The position numbers and the translations under genes were made by a program. This document shows positions 39,536 through 48,468 of a stretch of 64,000 nucleotides of DNA, in pieces. This stretch comes from Paracoccus litorisediminis (GTDB lineage Bacteria; Pseudomonadota; Alphaproteobacteria; Rhodobacterales; Rhodobacteraceae). The stretch spans positions 868,001-932,000 of the forward strand of contig NZ_WMIG01000001.1 in NCBI RefSeq assembly GCF_009711205.1, in the 5' to 3' direction. Numbering within the stretch: position 1 is the stretch's first letter; every line of letters starts with the position of its first letter. The notes under the pieces were generated by a model. That model worked only from the letters and a program-made list of their open reading frames with translations. It did not search any database and was not told the DNA's origin.

Positions 39536-39579
39536 TGACAGAACGCTAACATTGGAAAATCGTGCTGTAAATTCTGTCA
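39536..39579. promoter_or_regulatory. Inverted repeat between potD-like and RpiR genes, with -35-like TTGACA
   Basis: TGACAGAA (39536-39543) and its exact complement TTCTGTCA (39572-39579) lie 36 bases apart, centre to centre, in the divergent gap. The left arm overlaps a perfect -35 hexamer TTGACA (39535-39540), with no good -10 at the normal spacing. The site is placed for autoregulation of the RpiR gene and control of the ABC operon. Confidence 0.4.
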
Positions 39580-40445
39580 TGCATTCATCAGCAGAAAACC
39601 CCGACGAGTCCCCGCTTGCCACCAGATTGCGCAGCATTCCCGGTGAGTTGACGAAATCCGAGGCGATGATCGCGCAATGGCTGGTCATGAACGAGGCGAC
39701 GCTGGGGTTGGAAACCGGGGCCTCGGTCGCGACCAAGACCGGCGTCAGCGAGATCACCGTCAGCCGATTCCTCAAGCGCGCCGGCTTCAGGGGGCTGGCG
39801 GGGCTGAAAGAGGAATTGCAGGGCGCGCTGGTGAACATCCACCTGTCGCCCTCAGAGCGTTATACGCGCCTGCTGAACGGAGAGCTGGGGACAATCCTCA
39901 AGCGCGATGCCGATGCGGTGCTGGCTTTGGCTGCCGAGATCGAGAAACCGGCATGGGACGGTGCAATCACCGCCATTGCCGAGGCGGATGAGGTCTTTGT
40001 CGTCGGCTTCCAGACCATCCGGGGCGTGGCCGAGGATTTCACCCGCCGCCTGTCGATCGTGCGCGGTTCGGTCCGGTTCCTGTCACCCAATGATGACGGG
40101 CTGGTGGCGCTGATCCCGTCGCAGCGGCGTGGTCAGGAACGGCACTGCCTGATCATGGTCGAGATGGCCCCCTATGCCCGCGAGGCGCTGCCGATCCTGC
40201 GCCTTGCGCGCCAGCTGGGCATGGATGCCGTCGTCGTCACCGATGAGGTGAACACATGGGCCGGGGGCCATACGCCCTATGTCTTCCATGTCGGAACCAA
40301 GGTCGATGCGTTTCTGGAAACCACCGGCCCGATGACCACGATGATGAATATCATCACGCATGCAGTGGCAGGAAAGCAGCCACAGAAGTCGCGCCAGCGC
40401 ATCAAGGACTGGACGCCGATCATGCGCGATCTGGGGATCTACTGA
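39579..40445 (+). CDS. MurR/RpiR family transcriptional regulator
   Basis: This 288-aa regulator has an N-terminal helix-turn-helix (residues about 15-85; LGLETGASVATKTGVSEITVSRFLKRAGFRGLAGLKEEL) and a SIS sugar-phosphate-binding domain after about residue 115 (VFVVGFQTIRGVAEDFTRRL, LIMVEMAPYAREALPILRLARQLGMDAVVVTDE). An in-frame ATG at 39525 exists. The TTGACA at 39535 and the inverted repeat suggest transcription starts later, so 39579 is preferred despite having no clear ribosome site. It is divergent from, and probably controls, the ABC-peptidase operon. Confidence 0.85.
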   Translation: MHSSAENPDESPLATRLRSIPGELTKSEAMIAQWLVMNEATLGLETGASVATKTGVSEITVSRFLKRAGFRGLAGLKEELQGALVNIHLSPSERYTRLLNGELGTILKRDADAVLALAAEIEKPAWDGAITAIAEADEVFVVGFQTIRGVAEDFTRRLSIVRGSVRFLSPNDDGLVALIPSQRRGQERHCLIMVEMAPYAREALPILRLARQLGMDAVVVTDEVNTWAGGHTPYVFHVGTKVDAFLETTGPMTTMMNIITHAVAGKQPQKSRQRIKDWTPIMRDLGIY

Positions 40446-40451
40446 AACGGC

Positions 40452-40485
40452 CAGCGGACCCGGTATCGGGTCTGCGGCTGATTTT
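40452..40485 (+). terminator. Terminator after the RpiR gene
   Basis: CAGCGGACCCG/CGGGTCTGCGGCTG forms a long stem with one G-T pair, a GTAT loop and an ATTTTC tail, seven bases after the stop. Confidence 0.75.
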
Positions 40486-40510
40486 CACTTGGGTGAATTT
40501 CGGGAAAATA

Positions 40511-40587
40511 TGGTCGGAGCGAGAGGATTCGAACCTCCGACCCCCTGCTCCCGAAGCAGGTGCGCTACCAGGCTGCGCTACGCTCCG
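40511..40587 (-). tRNA. tRNA-Pro (anticodon CGG)
   Basis: The minus strand gives a 77-base tRNA with acceptor CGGAGCG, a D-arm with CCTGGTAGCGCA, anticodon loop TTCGGGA (CGG), T-arm GGTTCGAATCC and an encoded CCA. It lies between the RpiR gene and the DMT transporter. Confidence 0.97.
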
Positions 40588-40599
40588 ACCGTGAGGCGG

Positions 40600-40628
40600 C
40601 AGGTAGCCCGTCGCCAAAGGGAATGCAA
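40600..40628 (-). promoter_or_regulatory. Promoter of tRNA-Pro
   Basis: On the minus strand TTGCAT (40628-40623) and TACCTG (40605-40600) are separated by 17 bases, with the -10 element about 12 bases before the mature tRNA 5' end. Confidence 0.45.
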
Positions 40629-40656
40629 GGGGGGTCGTGCGGTTTTCTGCCCCAAT

Positions 40657-41604
40657 TCACTCCCGACGCAGCAATCGCCGCAAAAGATTGGGACGCGGCG
40701 CGGTCACGGTTTCGGATCGCAGCCGGGCCTCGGTCACCGGGCGCAGGCGCGATGCGCCGCTGCGTTCCCGCATCAGGATGAACAGACCCGAGCCGATGAT
40801 CAGCGCCGCCCCGGTCAGTGTCGCCGAATCGGGATGTTCGTCGAATAGCAGCCAGCCATAGCCGATCGCCCATAGCATCTGGGAATATTGCATCGGCGCG
40901 ACATTGGCTGCCTCACCGGCCTGATAGGCCTGGATAAGCAGGAAGCCCGCCAGCAGGCCCAGAAGTGCGATCAGCCCGGTCAGCGCCAGGTCCATCCCGG
41001 CCATCGGGCGATAGGCCAGCCCCAGCGACAGGCCGGTCAGGATGAAGTTGCCGATGATCGGCCACAGGATCAGGATGACCGTTCGTTCCGACCGGCCCAG
41101 CCTGCGCACCGAGACTGCCGCCAAGGCACTGGTGCAGGCCGCGAGCATTGCCGCGAAATGGCCCAGGCTCAGTTCCACATAGCCCGGTCGCAGCACCACC
41201 AGCACGCCCATCAGGCCCACCGCCACCGCCGCCCCGCGCGCCAGCCCGACGCGCTCGCCCAGCAAAGGCACCGACAGGATGGTGATGATCAGCGGAGAGG
41301 CGAACAGGATCGAATAGACCTGCGCCAGGGGCAGCACCGAAAAGGCGTAAAAGCCGCAGATGCCGGAATTGACGATACAGACTGACCGCAGCGTGACCCA
41401 GAAGGGCGAACGCGGCAGCAATGTCCCGTGGGTCGGATCGCGCAGCAGCAGGATCGCGATGGGCGGGAAAGACAGCAGGGCCGAGAAGAACAGGATCTGC
41501 AACGCGGGATAGCCCGCGCCCAGAAACTTGATGATCACGTCATGGGTCGAATAGATGCCCATCGACAGCAGCGCCAGAAGCGCGCCCTTGAGATTCCCCG
41601 GCAT
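40657..41604 (-). CDS. DMT family transporter (EamA)
   Basis: This 315-aa inner-membrane protein has ten helices in two EamA repeats, typical of drug/metabolite exporters. The N-terminal half starts LKGALLALLSMGIYSTHDVIIKFLGAGYPALQILFFSALLSFPP, and the second repeat includes YSQMLWAIGYGWLLFDEHPDSATLTGAALIIGSGLFILMRE. A short basic C-terminal tail faces the cytoplasm. The substrate is unknown. It is followed by the tRNA-Pro gene and is not obviously in an operon. Confidence 0.9.
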   Translation of the reverse strand: MPGNLKGALLALLSMGIYSTHDVIIKFLGAGYPALQILFFSALLSFPPIAILLLRDPTHGTLLPRSPFWVTLRSVCIVNSGICGFYAFSVLPLAQVYSILFASPLIITILSVPLLGERVGLARGAAVAVGLMGVLVVLRPGYVELSLGHFAAMLAACTSALAAVSVRRLGRSERTVILILWPIIGNFILTGLSLGLAYRPMAGMDLALTGLIALLGLLAGFLLIQAYQAGEAANVAPMQYSQMLWAIGYGWLLFDEHPDSATLTGAALIIGSGLFILMRERSGASRLRPVTEARLRSETVTAPRPNLLRRLLRRE

Positions 41605-41621
41605 GCCCCCTCCGCTGCCCC

Positions 41622-41655
41622 AAAAATAACTGCGCCCGCCGGTAAGGGCGGGCGC
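41622..41655 (-). terminator. Terminator of leuB
   Basis: On the minus strand GCGCCCGCC/GGCGGGCGC, separated by CTTACC, is followed by AGTTATTTTTGG, starting nine bases after the leuB stop. Confidence 0.88.
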
Positions 41656-41664
41656 GGCAGTGGA

Positions 41665-42786
41665 TCAGAGCGCGGACAGGGCCTCGACGATCTTGTCCCC
41701 CATCTGCGAGGTCGAGACTGGCGTGCCGCCATCCGGGCCCATCAGATCGGCGGTGCGCACGCCATCCGCCAGAACCTTCTCGATCGCCTTTTCCAGCAGG
41801 TCGGCCTCGGCCCCCAGATCGTAGCTGTAGCGCAGCGCCATGGCGAAGCTGAGGATACAGGCGATCGGGTTGGCCTTGCCCTGACCGGTGATGTCGGGGG
41901 CCGAGCCGTGGACGGGCTCGTACATGGCTTTCGGACGGCCATTCGCCATCGGCGCGCCAAGGCTGGCCGAGGGCAGCATGCCCAGCGAACCGGTCAGCAT
42001 CGCGGCAGCATCAGACAGAATATCGCCGAACAGGTTGTCGGTCACGATCACGTCGAACTGGTTGGGACGGCGAACCAGCTGCATGGCACCGTTATCGGCA
42101 TACATGTGCGACAGTTCGACTTCCGGGTATTCGTTGTCGTGGACCCATTGCACTTCCTCGCGCCACAGGATGCCCGATTCCATGACGTTGGCTTTTTCCA
42201 TCGAGCAGACGCGATTGCCGCGCTTCTTGGCCAACTCAAAGGCCGCACGCGCGACACGGCGAATTTCGCCCGAGGTGTAGCGCTGGGTGTTGATGCCGAC
42301 GCGGCCACCCTCATTTTGCGGGTTGTTGTCGTCGGAATGGATGCCGCGCGGTTCGCCGAAGTACACGCCCGAGGTCAGTTCGCGCACGATCAGGATATCC
42401 AGACCGGCCACGATCTCACGTTTAAGCGACGAGAAATCGGCCAGCGCGTCGAAGCATTGCGCCGGGCGCAGGTTCGCGAACAGGTCCATTTCCTTGCGCA
42501 GGCGCAGCAGCCCACGCTCGGGCTTCACCGAGAAATCCAGATTGTCATAGGCCGGGCCGCCGACCGCGCCCAGCAACACGGCATCGACTTCCTGCGCCTT
42601 CTGCATGGTCTCATCGGCCAGCGGCACGCCATGCTTGTCATAGGCGGCGCCGCCGACCAGATCCTCGCTGACATCGAACTGGATGCCCTTGTTCGTCTGG
42701 AACCAGTCAATGACCTTGCGCACCTCGGTCATCACTTCGGGACCGATGCCGTCACCGGGCAGGATCAGCAGGGAATGGGTGGTCAT
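41665..42786 (-). CDS. leuB: 3-isopropylmalate dehydrogenase
   Basis: This enzyme of leucine synthesis oxidatively decarboxylates 3-isopropylmalate with NAD. The 373-aa protein has the family start [37 protein letters not shown], the Arg cluster in [27 protein letters not shown], the catalytic [13 protein letters not shown], and the metal-binding [30 protein letters not shown]. Asp/Ile at the NAD adenosine position ([22 protein letters not shown]) is as expected. It stands apart from leuACD here. A strong terminator follows. Confidence 0.97.
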   Translation of the reverse strand: MTTHSLLILPGDGIGPEVMTEVRKVIDWFQTNKGIQFDVSEDLVGGAAYDKHGVPLADETMQKAQEVDAVLLGAVGGPAYDNLDFSVKPERGLLRLRKEMDLFANLRPAQCFDALADFSSLKREIVAGLDILIVRELTSGVYFGEPRGIHSDDNNPQNEGGRVGINTQRYTSGEIRRVARAAFELAKKRGNRVCSMEKANVMESGILWREEVQWVHDNEYPEVELSHMYADNGAMQLVRRPNQFDVIVTDNLFGDILSDAAAMLTGSLGMLPSASLGAPMANGRPKAMYEPVHGSAPDITGQGKANPIACILSFAMALRYSYDLGAEADLLEKAIEKVLADGVRTADLMGPDGGTPVSTSQMGDKIVEALSAL

Positions 42787-42930
42787 CGCAAGGCATCCTC
42801 TCGTGCAACTCGACGTTTGGAAATCCGCGTAGCGGGGTGGGTCCGCCCCGTCAAGTTCACGGCGAATTGGGTTGCGTGTGACAGGCCCATCGGGCCGGAT
42901 GGCCGGGCAATCGGAATAAAGGGAAAACCC

Positions 42931-43347
42931 ATGCATGCACTCACGGCAGTGGCCGGAGCGCTGGCCCTCTCGGCTGGCATGACACTGGCCGGAATGGCGC
43001 TGGCCGACGGGGGCGTCACGGTCCAGTTGCCCGATGTCTCGGGGTTGAGCGCCGATCAGGCCAAGGCGCTGATCGCAGAGCTGGCCAATGTGAATGTCAT
43101 CACCTCGAACTGTCCGGGATACGAGGTCACCGATGGCGAATGGACGCTGATCACCGGCACCGGGGACAAGCTGGCCGACAAACTGGGGCTGGATGCGACC
43201 ACCTATGACCGCAGCTATTACGGCCCCGCCTTCAAGCTGCTGGACGATCCGGAGGCCTGTGACCGCATCGGCCCGACCGCCAAGCCGCTGATCCAGCGGT
43301 TGATCGGGATGGGCGGCGGCACCACGCCGCTGACCCAGTCGCAGTGA
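42931..43347 (+). CDS. Small secreted protein of unknown function
   Basis: This 138-aa protein has a signal-like hydrophobic N-terminus ([27 protein letters not shown], likely cleavage after ALA). The mature part contains two Cys ([13 protein letters not shown] and [10 protein letters not shown]) that may pair. It has regular Leu/Ala-rich helices ([17 protein letters not shown]). AAAGGGAAAA precedes the ATG. I do not recognise the family. It is divergent from leuB. Confidence 0.7.
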   Translation: MHALTAVAGALALSAGMTLAGMALADGGVTVQLPDVSGLSADQAKALIAELANVNVITSNCPGYEVTDGEWTLITGTGDKLADKLGLDATTYDRSYYGPAFKLLDDPEACDRIGPTAKPLIQRLIGMGGGTTPLTQSQ

Positions 43348-43410
43348 CCTGACCGCAGACGGGCAGGCCATGGCTTGCCCGTGCGGCCTGCGGGCCTTAG
43401 CTTGGCGGGC

Positions 43411-44208
43411 ATGACGGCTGATCCGACCTATCGGGGATTCGCGCTGGATGCGCAGACCGCGCTGGCTCTTCTGCAATGGCAGGCCGAGCTGGGCGCGGAT
43501 GAGCCATGCCTTGACGATCCGCTGGACCGATATGACCTGCCCGATCGCGTAACGCCCGCCCCGGCGGCTGCAGTGGCCCCGCCCCCTGCCCCTCGCGATG
43601 AGGGCCGCGATCTGGTCACACTGGCCGAGGGCATGGCCGCAGGGGCCACGACACTGGCCGCCCTGGCCGAGGCGCAAGAGGCATTCGAGGCCATCGACCT
43701 GCGCAAGGGCGCGCGCAATTTCTGCTTTGCCGACGGTCGCCCCGGCGCGCGGGTCATGGTGATCGGCGAGGCTCCGGGCGAGGAAGAGGACCTGCAAGGC
43801 CGCCCCTTTGTCGGTCGCGCCGGGCAGCTTCTGGACCGGATGTTTGCCGCGATCGGTCTGGCGCGCGATGCGGTCGATGCCGAACGGGCGCTGTACATCA
43901 CCAATGTCCTGCCCTGGCGTCCGCCGGGCAATCGCCGCCCCGAGCCTGCTGAAATCGCCCTGATGCTGCCTTTCCTGCGCCGCCATGTCGAATTGGCGCA
44001 GCCGGAAATACTGATTCTGATGGGCAACACGCCCTGCATCGCGGCGCTGAACCAGCAGGGCATCCTGCGGCTGCGCGGCGACTGGACCGAGGCCTTTGGA
44101 CTGCCCGCCCTGCCGATGACCCACCCGGCCTATCTGCTGCGCACGCCCTTGGCCAAGCGCGAGGCATGGGCCGACCTTCTGTCCGTCTCGGCCCGGTTGG
44201 GGCTTTAA
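43411..44208 (+). CDS. Uracil-DNA glycosylase, family 4-like
   Basis: This 265-aa DNA repair enzyme of the family 4/5-related uracil-DNA glycosylase group removes uracil from DNA. The catalytic motif is [28 protein letters not shown] (residues about 113-140). [20 protein letters not shown] follows, and the second motif is [12 protein letters not shown]. The N-terminal extension of about 90 residues is Ala/Pro-rich. The CXXC pair that binds the 4Fe-4S cluster in classical family 4 enzymes is not visible; the expected region reads [17 protein letters not shown]. It may be a cluster-free variant. Confidence 0.85.
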   Translation: MTADPTYRGFALDAQTALALLQWQAELGADEPCLDDPLDRYDLPDRVTPAPAAAVAPPPAPRDEGRDLVTLAEGMAAGATTLAALAEAQEAFEAIDLRKGARNFCFADGRPGARVMVIGEAPGEEEDLQGRPFVGRAGQLLDRMFAAIGLARDAVDAERALYITNVLPWRPPGNRRPEPAEIALMLPFLRRHVELAQPEILILMGNTPCIAALNQQGILRLRGDWTEAFGLPALPMTHPAYLLRTPLAKREAWADLLSVSARLGL

Positions 44209-44217
44209 TCTGGGGCT

Positions 44218-45024
44218 TTAATCCGTCACCGTATCGCAGCCCAGATACTCGGTCGCCCGGTCCGGGCCGATCAGCGTCAGGCGCAGCGCATTCGTGTCCA
44301 GCGCAAAGGGCTTGCCCGACTCGGCCACGAAATCGGCGCTGGCGGTCAGCCGGTCGCCCTGCCGCCCCAGTTCTGGCTGCGAGACCCAGACCTTATCGGC
44401 TTGCAGTTCCATCGCCACTTCCGGCGCATCCTGATGGTCGAAACTGGCGGTGACGCGCATGCCGTCCTCGATTTCCTCGACGCGGCATTGCGGGCGTTCG
44501 GTCGAGGTTTCGGGAACCTGTGCCAGTGCGGCCTGAATGGCGGGATCGGGGGCGGAACCGGCGGGCGGCGCGGTCAGCCGCACCTGCACCGGAACGCAGA
44601 TGTCATCGCACAGACCGAAATCCACCGTGGTCGCCAGATCGACAGCACCACCTGCATCCGCAGGCGCGATCTCGATCGGCAGGACCAGCATGTCGTGATA
44701 GCCCAGCGTACGCTCACCACCCGATTCGATGGTCTCGGGACGGGGCCAGTGCATCGTCACCTGACCCAGATTGCTTGAACCCTGCCAGTCGAAATGCGGC
44801 GGCACGCCGGCATCGCCGGGGCTGCGCCAATAGGTTTTCCAGCCCGGTTCCAGCCGCAGCGCCAAGGCAGTCATGCGATTGCCCTTGGGCGTGACCCAAC
44901 CGGGCAGCAACTCGGCCGAGACCAGCCCCGGCGGGTGTTCGACCCCCGCCGCGTCAACCTGTCCGACCCCGCCTTGCGCAAATGCCGGAGCCACTGAAAC
45001 CAAAAGGAAAGCACACCATTTCAT
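44218..45024 (-). CDS. Periplasmic DsbD N-terminal-domain protein
   Basis: This 268-aa protein has a signal peptide (MKWCAFLLVSVAPAFAQ). The mature protein matches the alpha (DsbD N-terminal) domain fold: GLVSAELLPGWVTPKGNRMTALALRLEPGWKTYWRSPGDAG, FDWQGSSNLG and the Cys motif FGLCDDICVPVQVRL. There is no membrane or thioredoxin domain, so it is a stand-alone relative that may receive or pass electrons or assist a partner. An in-frame ATG at 45036 is an alternative start. It is convergent with the uracil-DNA glycosylase gene. Confidence 0.8.
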   Translation of the reverse strand: MKWCAFLLVSVAPAFAQGGVGQVDAAGVEHPPGLVSAELLPGWVTPKGNRMTALALRLEPGWKTYWRSPGDAGVPPHFDWQGSSNLGQVTMHWPRPETIESGGERTLGYHDMLVLPIEIAPADAGGAVDLATTVDFGLCDDICVPVQVRLTAPPAGSAPDPAIQAALAQVPETSTERPQCRVEEIEDGMRVTASFDHQDAPEVAMELQADKVWVSQPELGRQGDRLTASADFVAESGKPFALDTNALRLTLIGPDRATEYLGCDTVTD

Positions 45025-45144
45025 GCCTGCATTCATAGGTGGCACAGGCGCATCTGGTGAAGTCACATTCACGACAAAGGGCAGCACACTCTTGCGAAAC
45101 ATCGCGTCAGGGCCGATCTTTGGGGAAAGAAGAAGGAGCAGGCT

Positions 45145-45717
45145 TTGGACAGTTCGGCCGATCTGACCGGCAAGATGCTGATCGCGATGCCCGGCATGCG
45201 CGACCCCAGATTCGAGCATTCCGTCATTCTGATCTGCGCGCATTCCGAGGATGGCGCGATGGGGCTGGTGGTGAACCGGCCCATGCCCGAGGTGGGCTTC
45301 TCGGATCTGCTGGCGCAACTGGGCATAGATACCGGGGCCGATACGCTGGACATCCCCGTCCGCTTCGGCGGCCCGGTCGAACCCGGGCGTGGCTTTGTGC
45401 TGCACCGCATCCCCAAGGGCGATGAACTGGACGAGACCCGGATGCGCATTGCCGACGATCTGGCCATGTCCACCACCCGCGACATTCTTGAGGATTTCGC
45501 CCATGGCCGCGGCCCTCAGCCCGCCATGCTGGCGCTTGGCTATGCCGGATGGGGTCCGGGCCAGTTGGACAGCGAGATTCTGGACAATGGCTGGCTGACC
45601 AGCGAACGGCTGGATGAGCTGATCTTTGGCGCGGACAATTCCGGCAAGTGGCGTGCGGCGCTGAAGGGTCTGGGGATCGACCCGCTGGTGCTGTCCCCCA
45701 GCGCGGGCCGCGCCTAG
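45145..45717 (+). CDS. algH: YqgE/AlgH family protein
   Basis: This 190-aa cytoplasmic protein belongs to the YqgE/AlgH family, of unknown biochemical role and linked to transcriptional regulation in Pseudomonas. Motifs are GKMLIAMPGMRDPRFEHSVILICAHSEDGAMGLVVNRP, VRFGGPVEPGRGFVLH and ALGYAGWGPGQLDSEI. The start is TTG at 45145, supported by GGAG seven bases upstream and by the family N-terminus. The TAG stop lies in CTAG and is shared with the convergent gene. Confidence 0.92.
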   Translation: MDSSADLTGKMLIAMPGMRDPRFEHSVILICAHSEDGAMGLVVNRPMPEVGFSDLLAQLGIDTGADTLDIPVRFGGPVEPGRGFVLHRIPKGDELDETRMRIADDLAMSTTRDILEDFAHGRGPQPAMLALGYAGWGPGQLDSEILDNGWLTSERLDELIFGADNSGKWRAALKGLGIDPLVLSPSAGRA

Positions 45718-46664
45718 CGGGGCGCTGCCGCGCGGCGCAGGCGGTCGTTGATCGCCGCGCCCAGACCGGTTTCGGGAACGGCAGCCACCGCAATCGGGCG
45801 ACCCATTGCATCGGCCTGCCGCAGCAGATCGAACAGCCGCGCCGCCGCCTCGGTCAGATCGCCCGAGGCGCTCAGCGTCAATTCTCCGCCGACCTTGCCG
45901 AAACCGATCATCACCTCGTCCGGCCCGGCCGTTTCCGCGTTCAGCCGCAGGCTGGCGCGCGGCGCGTAGTGGCTGGTCAGCTGTCCCGGCGCATTCGGCG
46001 CATCGGGATTGATCGCGGGGCGGATCAGGGACTGACCCAGCACCTCCTCGATCGCCTCGGCGGCAATTCCGCCCGGTCGCAGCAGCGCGGGCTGACCATC
46101 GACCCAGCCGATGATCGTCGACTCGACGCCGACCGGGCACGATCCCGCATCCAGAACCGCTGGAATCCGTCCGCCCAGACCCGAATCGGGATCGGCGACA
46201 TGCGCCGCCGTGGTCGGGCTGATCCGCCCCGAAGGATTGGCCGAGGGCGCGGCCAGCGGCCCACCGAAACGCTGCAGCAGCGCATGCGCCGCCGGATGCG
46301 CCGGAACCCGCAGCGCCACCGTATCCAGCCCCGCCGTCACCAAGGACGCGATGCCCGCATTCTCGCGCAGGGGCAGCACCATGGTCAGCGCCCCCGGCCA
46401 GAAGGCCTGCGCCAGCGCCCGCGCCGATTCGTCGAAATGCGCAATCTTTTCGGCCGCCAGCCGATCGGGCAGATGCACGATCAGCGGGTTGAAGCTGGGC
46501 CGGCCCTTGGCCTCATAGATGCGGGCAACGGCGGTGGCGTTTCGTGCATCGCCCGCAAGGCCGTAAACCGTCTCGGTCGGCATGGCGACAAGGTCACCCT
46601 GCGAGAGCCAGTCGCAAGCGATGGCAAGGCCTTGATCATCCGGGGAAAGAAGGCGCGTGTGCAT
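45714..46664 (-). CDS. L-threonylcarbamoyladenylate synthase (Sua5/YwlC type)
   Basis: This 316-aa enzyme makes threonylcarbamoyl-AMP for the t6A37 modification of ANN-decoding tRNAs. The N-terminal YrdC domain carries VAMPTETVYGLAGDARNATAVARIYEAKGRPSFNPLIVH and LAAPSANPSGRISPTTAAHV. The C-terminal Sua5 domain begins after the linker near GQLTSHYAPRASL. The two-domain form is the Sua5 type. The stop overlaps that of algH (both use the shared CTAG). Confidence 0.93.
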   Translation of the reverse strand: MHTRLLSPDDQGLAIACDWLSQGDLVAMPTETVYGLAGDARNATAVARIYEAKGRPSFNPLIVHLPDRLAAEKIAHFDESARALAQAFWPGALTMVLPLRENAGIASLVTAGLDTVALRVPAHPAAHALLQRFGGPLAAPSANPSGRISPTTAAHVADPDSGLGGRIPAVLDAGSCPVGVESTIIGWVDGQPALLRPGGIAAEAIEEVLGQSLIRPAINPDAPNAPGQLTSHYAPRASLRLNAETAGPDEVMIGFGKVGGELTLSASGDLTEAAARLFDLLRQADAMGRPIAVAAVPETGLGAAINDRLRRAAAPR

Positions 46665-46776
46665 TTGTTACGTGGGGTTGTGGTTGATGGCTTTCGCGCC
46701 GCTCATATGATCGGCCGACAAGAGGATCAGTTATGCGCCCGGATGAGATTTGCCAAGGCGCGAAGGGAAGAGGACC

Positions 46777-48468
46777 ATGCCATATAACGCGCCCGTCGAA
46801 CAGATCGAGTTCATCCTGAACGAGGTCGTCGGCCTTCCCGAAGTGTCGCGCACCGACATCTTTGCCGAAGCAACCGCCGAAACGGTCAAATCCATCCTGA
46901 CCGAAGCCGGCCGCATCGCCACCGAGATCATTGCCCCGGTGAACCGCGCCGGCGACCTGACCCCGGCCCGGCTGGAAAACGGCGCGCTGCGCTCCAGCCC
47001 CGGTTTCGCCGAGGCGTTTACCGCGCTGGCCGAAGGTGGCTGGATCGGGCTGGCGGCCAATCCCGAATATGGCGGCATGGGCCTGCCGCAGGCGCTGAAC
47101 ATGGCCGTGAATGAAATGGTCGCCTCGGCCTGTCTGGCGCTGCAGCTGAACCCGATGCTGACCCAAGGCCAGATCGAGGCGCTGGAGCATCACGGCAGCG
47201 AAGAGTTGAAGGCGCTGTACCTGCCCAAGCTGAACTCGGGCGAATGGTCGGGCACGATGAACCTGACCGAGCCGGGCGCGGGCTCGGACGTGGGCGCGCT
47301 GACCACCAAGGCCGAATGCGTCGAGGACGGCACCTACCGCGTCACCGGGCAAAAGATCTTCATCACCTGGGGCGACAGCGACGTCACCAGCAATGTCTGC
47401 CATCTGGTGCTGGCACGCCTGCCCGATGGCGGCGCGGGGACCAAGGGCATCAGCCTGTTCATGGTCCCGAAATTCATCCCCGATGCCGACGGCAATCCCG
47501 GCGTCGCCAATGACCTGCGTGTGGTCAGCCTTGAACACAAGCTGGGCATCCATGGCTCGCCCACCTGCGTCATGAGCTTCGAGGGCGCCAAGGGCTGGCT
47601 GGTCGGTCAGGAACACAAGGGCATGGCCGCGATGTTCACGATGATGAACTGCGCCCGCCTTGGCGTCGGGGTGCAGGGCGTCGCGCAGGGCGAGGCCGCG
47701 CTGCAGCAGGCCACCCTCTATGCCACCGAGCGCAACCAGTTTGGCCCGATCATCCGCCATCCCGATGTGCGCCGGATGCTGGCCACCTCGCGTGCCGAGG
47801 TCTTTGCCGCCCGCTCGATCTGTTTCGCCTGCGCCGTCGCCATCGACATGGCCCGTGCGACTGGCGAGGCCGAATGGGCTGCCCGCGCCGCCTTCCTGAC
47901 CCCGATCGCCAAGGCCTATGGCACCGATGTCGGCACCCGTGTCGCCGATACCGCCGTGCAGGTGCATGGCGGTATGGGTTACATTGAGGAAACCGGCATC
48001 GCCCAGTATCTGCGCGATGTTCGCATCACCTCGATTTATGAGGGCACGAACGGCATTCAGGCGATGGATCTGGTCGGCCGCAAATTCGCCGATGGCGGTG
48101 CCGCCGCGACCGCCCTGCTCGATGAGATCCTCGACAGCGCGAAAGCCGCGCAGGCCGCGTTCCCCGAGCTTGCCAATCACGTCTGGCAGGCGGCGGAGAC
48201 CCTGCGCGAAACCACGCTGGAGCTGCTGGACAGCGCCCTGCCCGACCGTTTCGCGGGCGCGGTGCCCTATCTGTCGGCCTTTGCACGGGTTCTGGGCGCA
48301 CACTACCACCTGATCTCGGCGATGCAGGGTGGCAGCGTCACGCTGGCGCGCGTCCATATCACCCGCGTTCTGCCGCAATTCGCCGGCGATCTGGCCGCAG
48401 CCAAGGCGGGTGTCGCCGATCTGGAAGCGCTTGACGACGACCTGTTCCTTGGTCAGATGACGGTGTGA
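46777..48468 (+). CDS. Acyl-CoA dehydrogenase, DmdC-like
   Basis: This 563-aa FAD enzyme oxidises acyl-CoA to enoyl-CoA and passes electrons to ETF. The acyl-CoA dehydrogenase domains are complete (LTEPGAGSDVGALTTKAE, ATERNQFGPIIRHPDVRRML, QVHGGMGYIEETGIAQYLRDVRITSIYEGTNGIQAMDL). A C-terminal helical extension of about 120 residues is found in the larger members, such as 3-methylmercaptopropionyl-CoA dehydrogenase DmdC; the extension does not by itself fix the substrate. GGGAAGAGGACC precedes the ATG at 46777. The stop overlaps the next start (GTGA). ETF-QO at 53824 would take its electrons. Confidence 0.92.
   Translation: MPYNAPVEQIEFILNEVVGLPEVSRTDIFAEATAETVKSILTEAGRIATEIIAPVNRAGDLTPARLENGALRSSPGFAEAFTALAEGGWIGLAANPEYGGMGLPQALNMAVNEMVASACLALQLNPMLTQGQIEALEHHGSEELKALYLPKLNSGEWSGTMNLTEPGAGSDVGALTTKAECVEDGTYRVTGQKIFITWGDSDVTSNVCHLVLARLPDGGAGTKGISLFMVPKFIPDADGNPGVANDLRVVSLEHKLGIHGSPTCVMSFEGAKGWLVGQEHKGMAAMFTMMNCARLGVGVQGVAQGEAALQQATLYATERNQFGPIIRHPDVRRMLATSRAEVFAARSICFACAVAIDMARATGEAEWAARAAFLTPIAKAYGTDVGTRVADTAVQVHGGMGYIEETGIAQYLRDVRITSIYEGTNGIQAMDLVGRKFADGGAAATALLDEILDSAKAAQAAFPELANHVWQAAETLRETTLELLDSALPDRFAGAVPYLSAFARVLGAHYHLISAMQGGSVTLARVHITRVLPQFAGDLAAAKAGVADLEALDDDLFLGQMTV

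Noticed and set aside
40420..40617. Short frame over tRNA-Pro with a [25 protein letters not shown] product.
   Set aside because: This is the well-known false translation of a tRNA gene.
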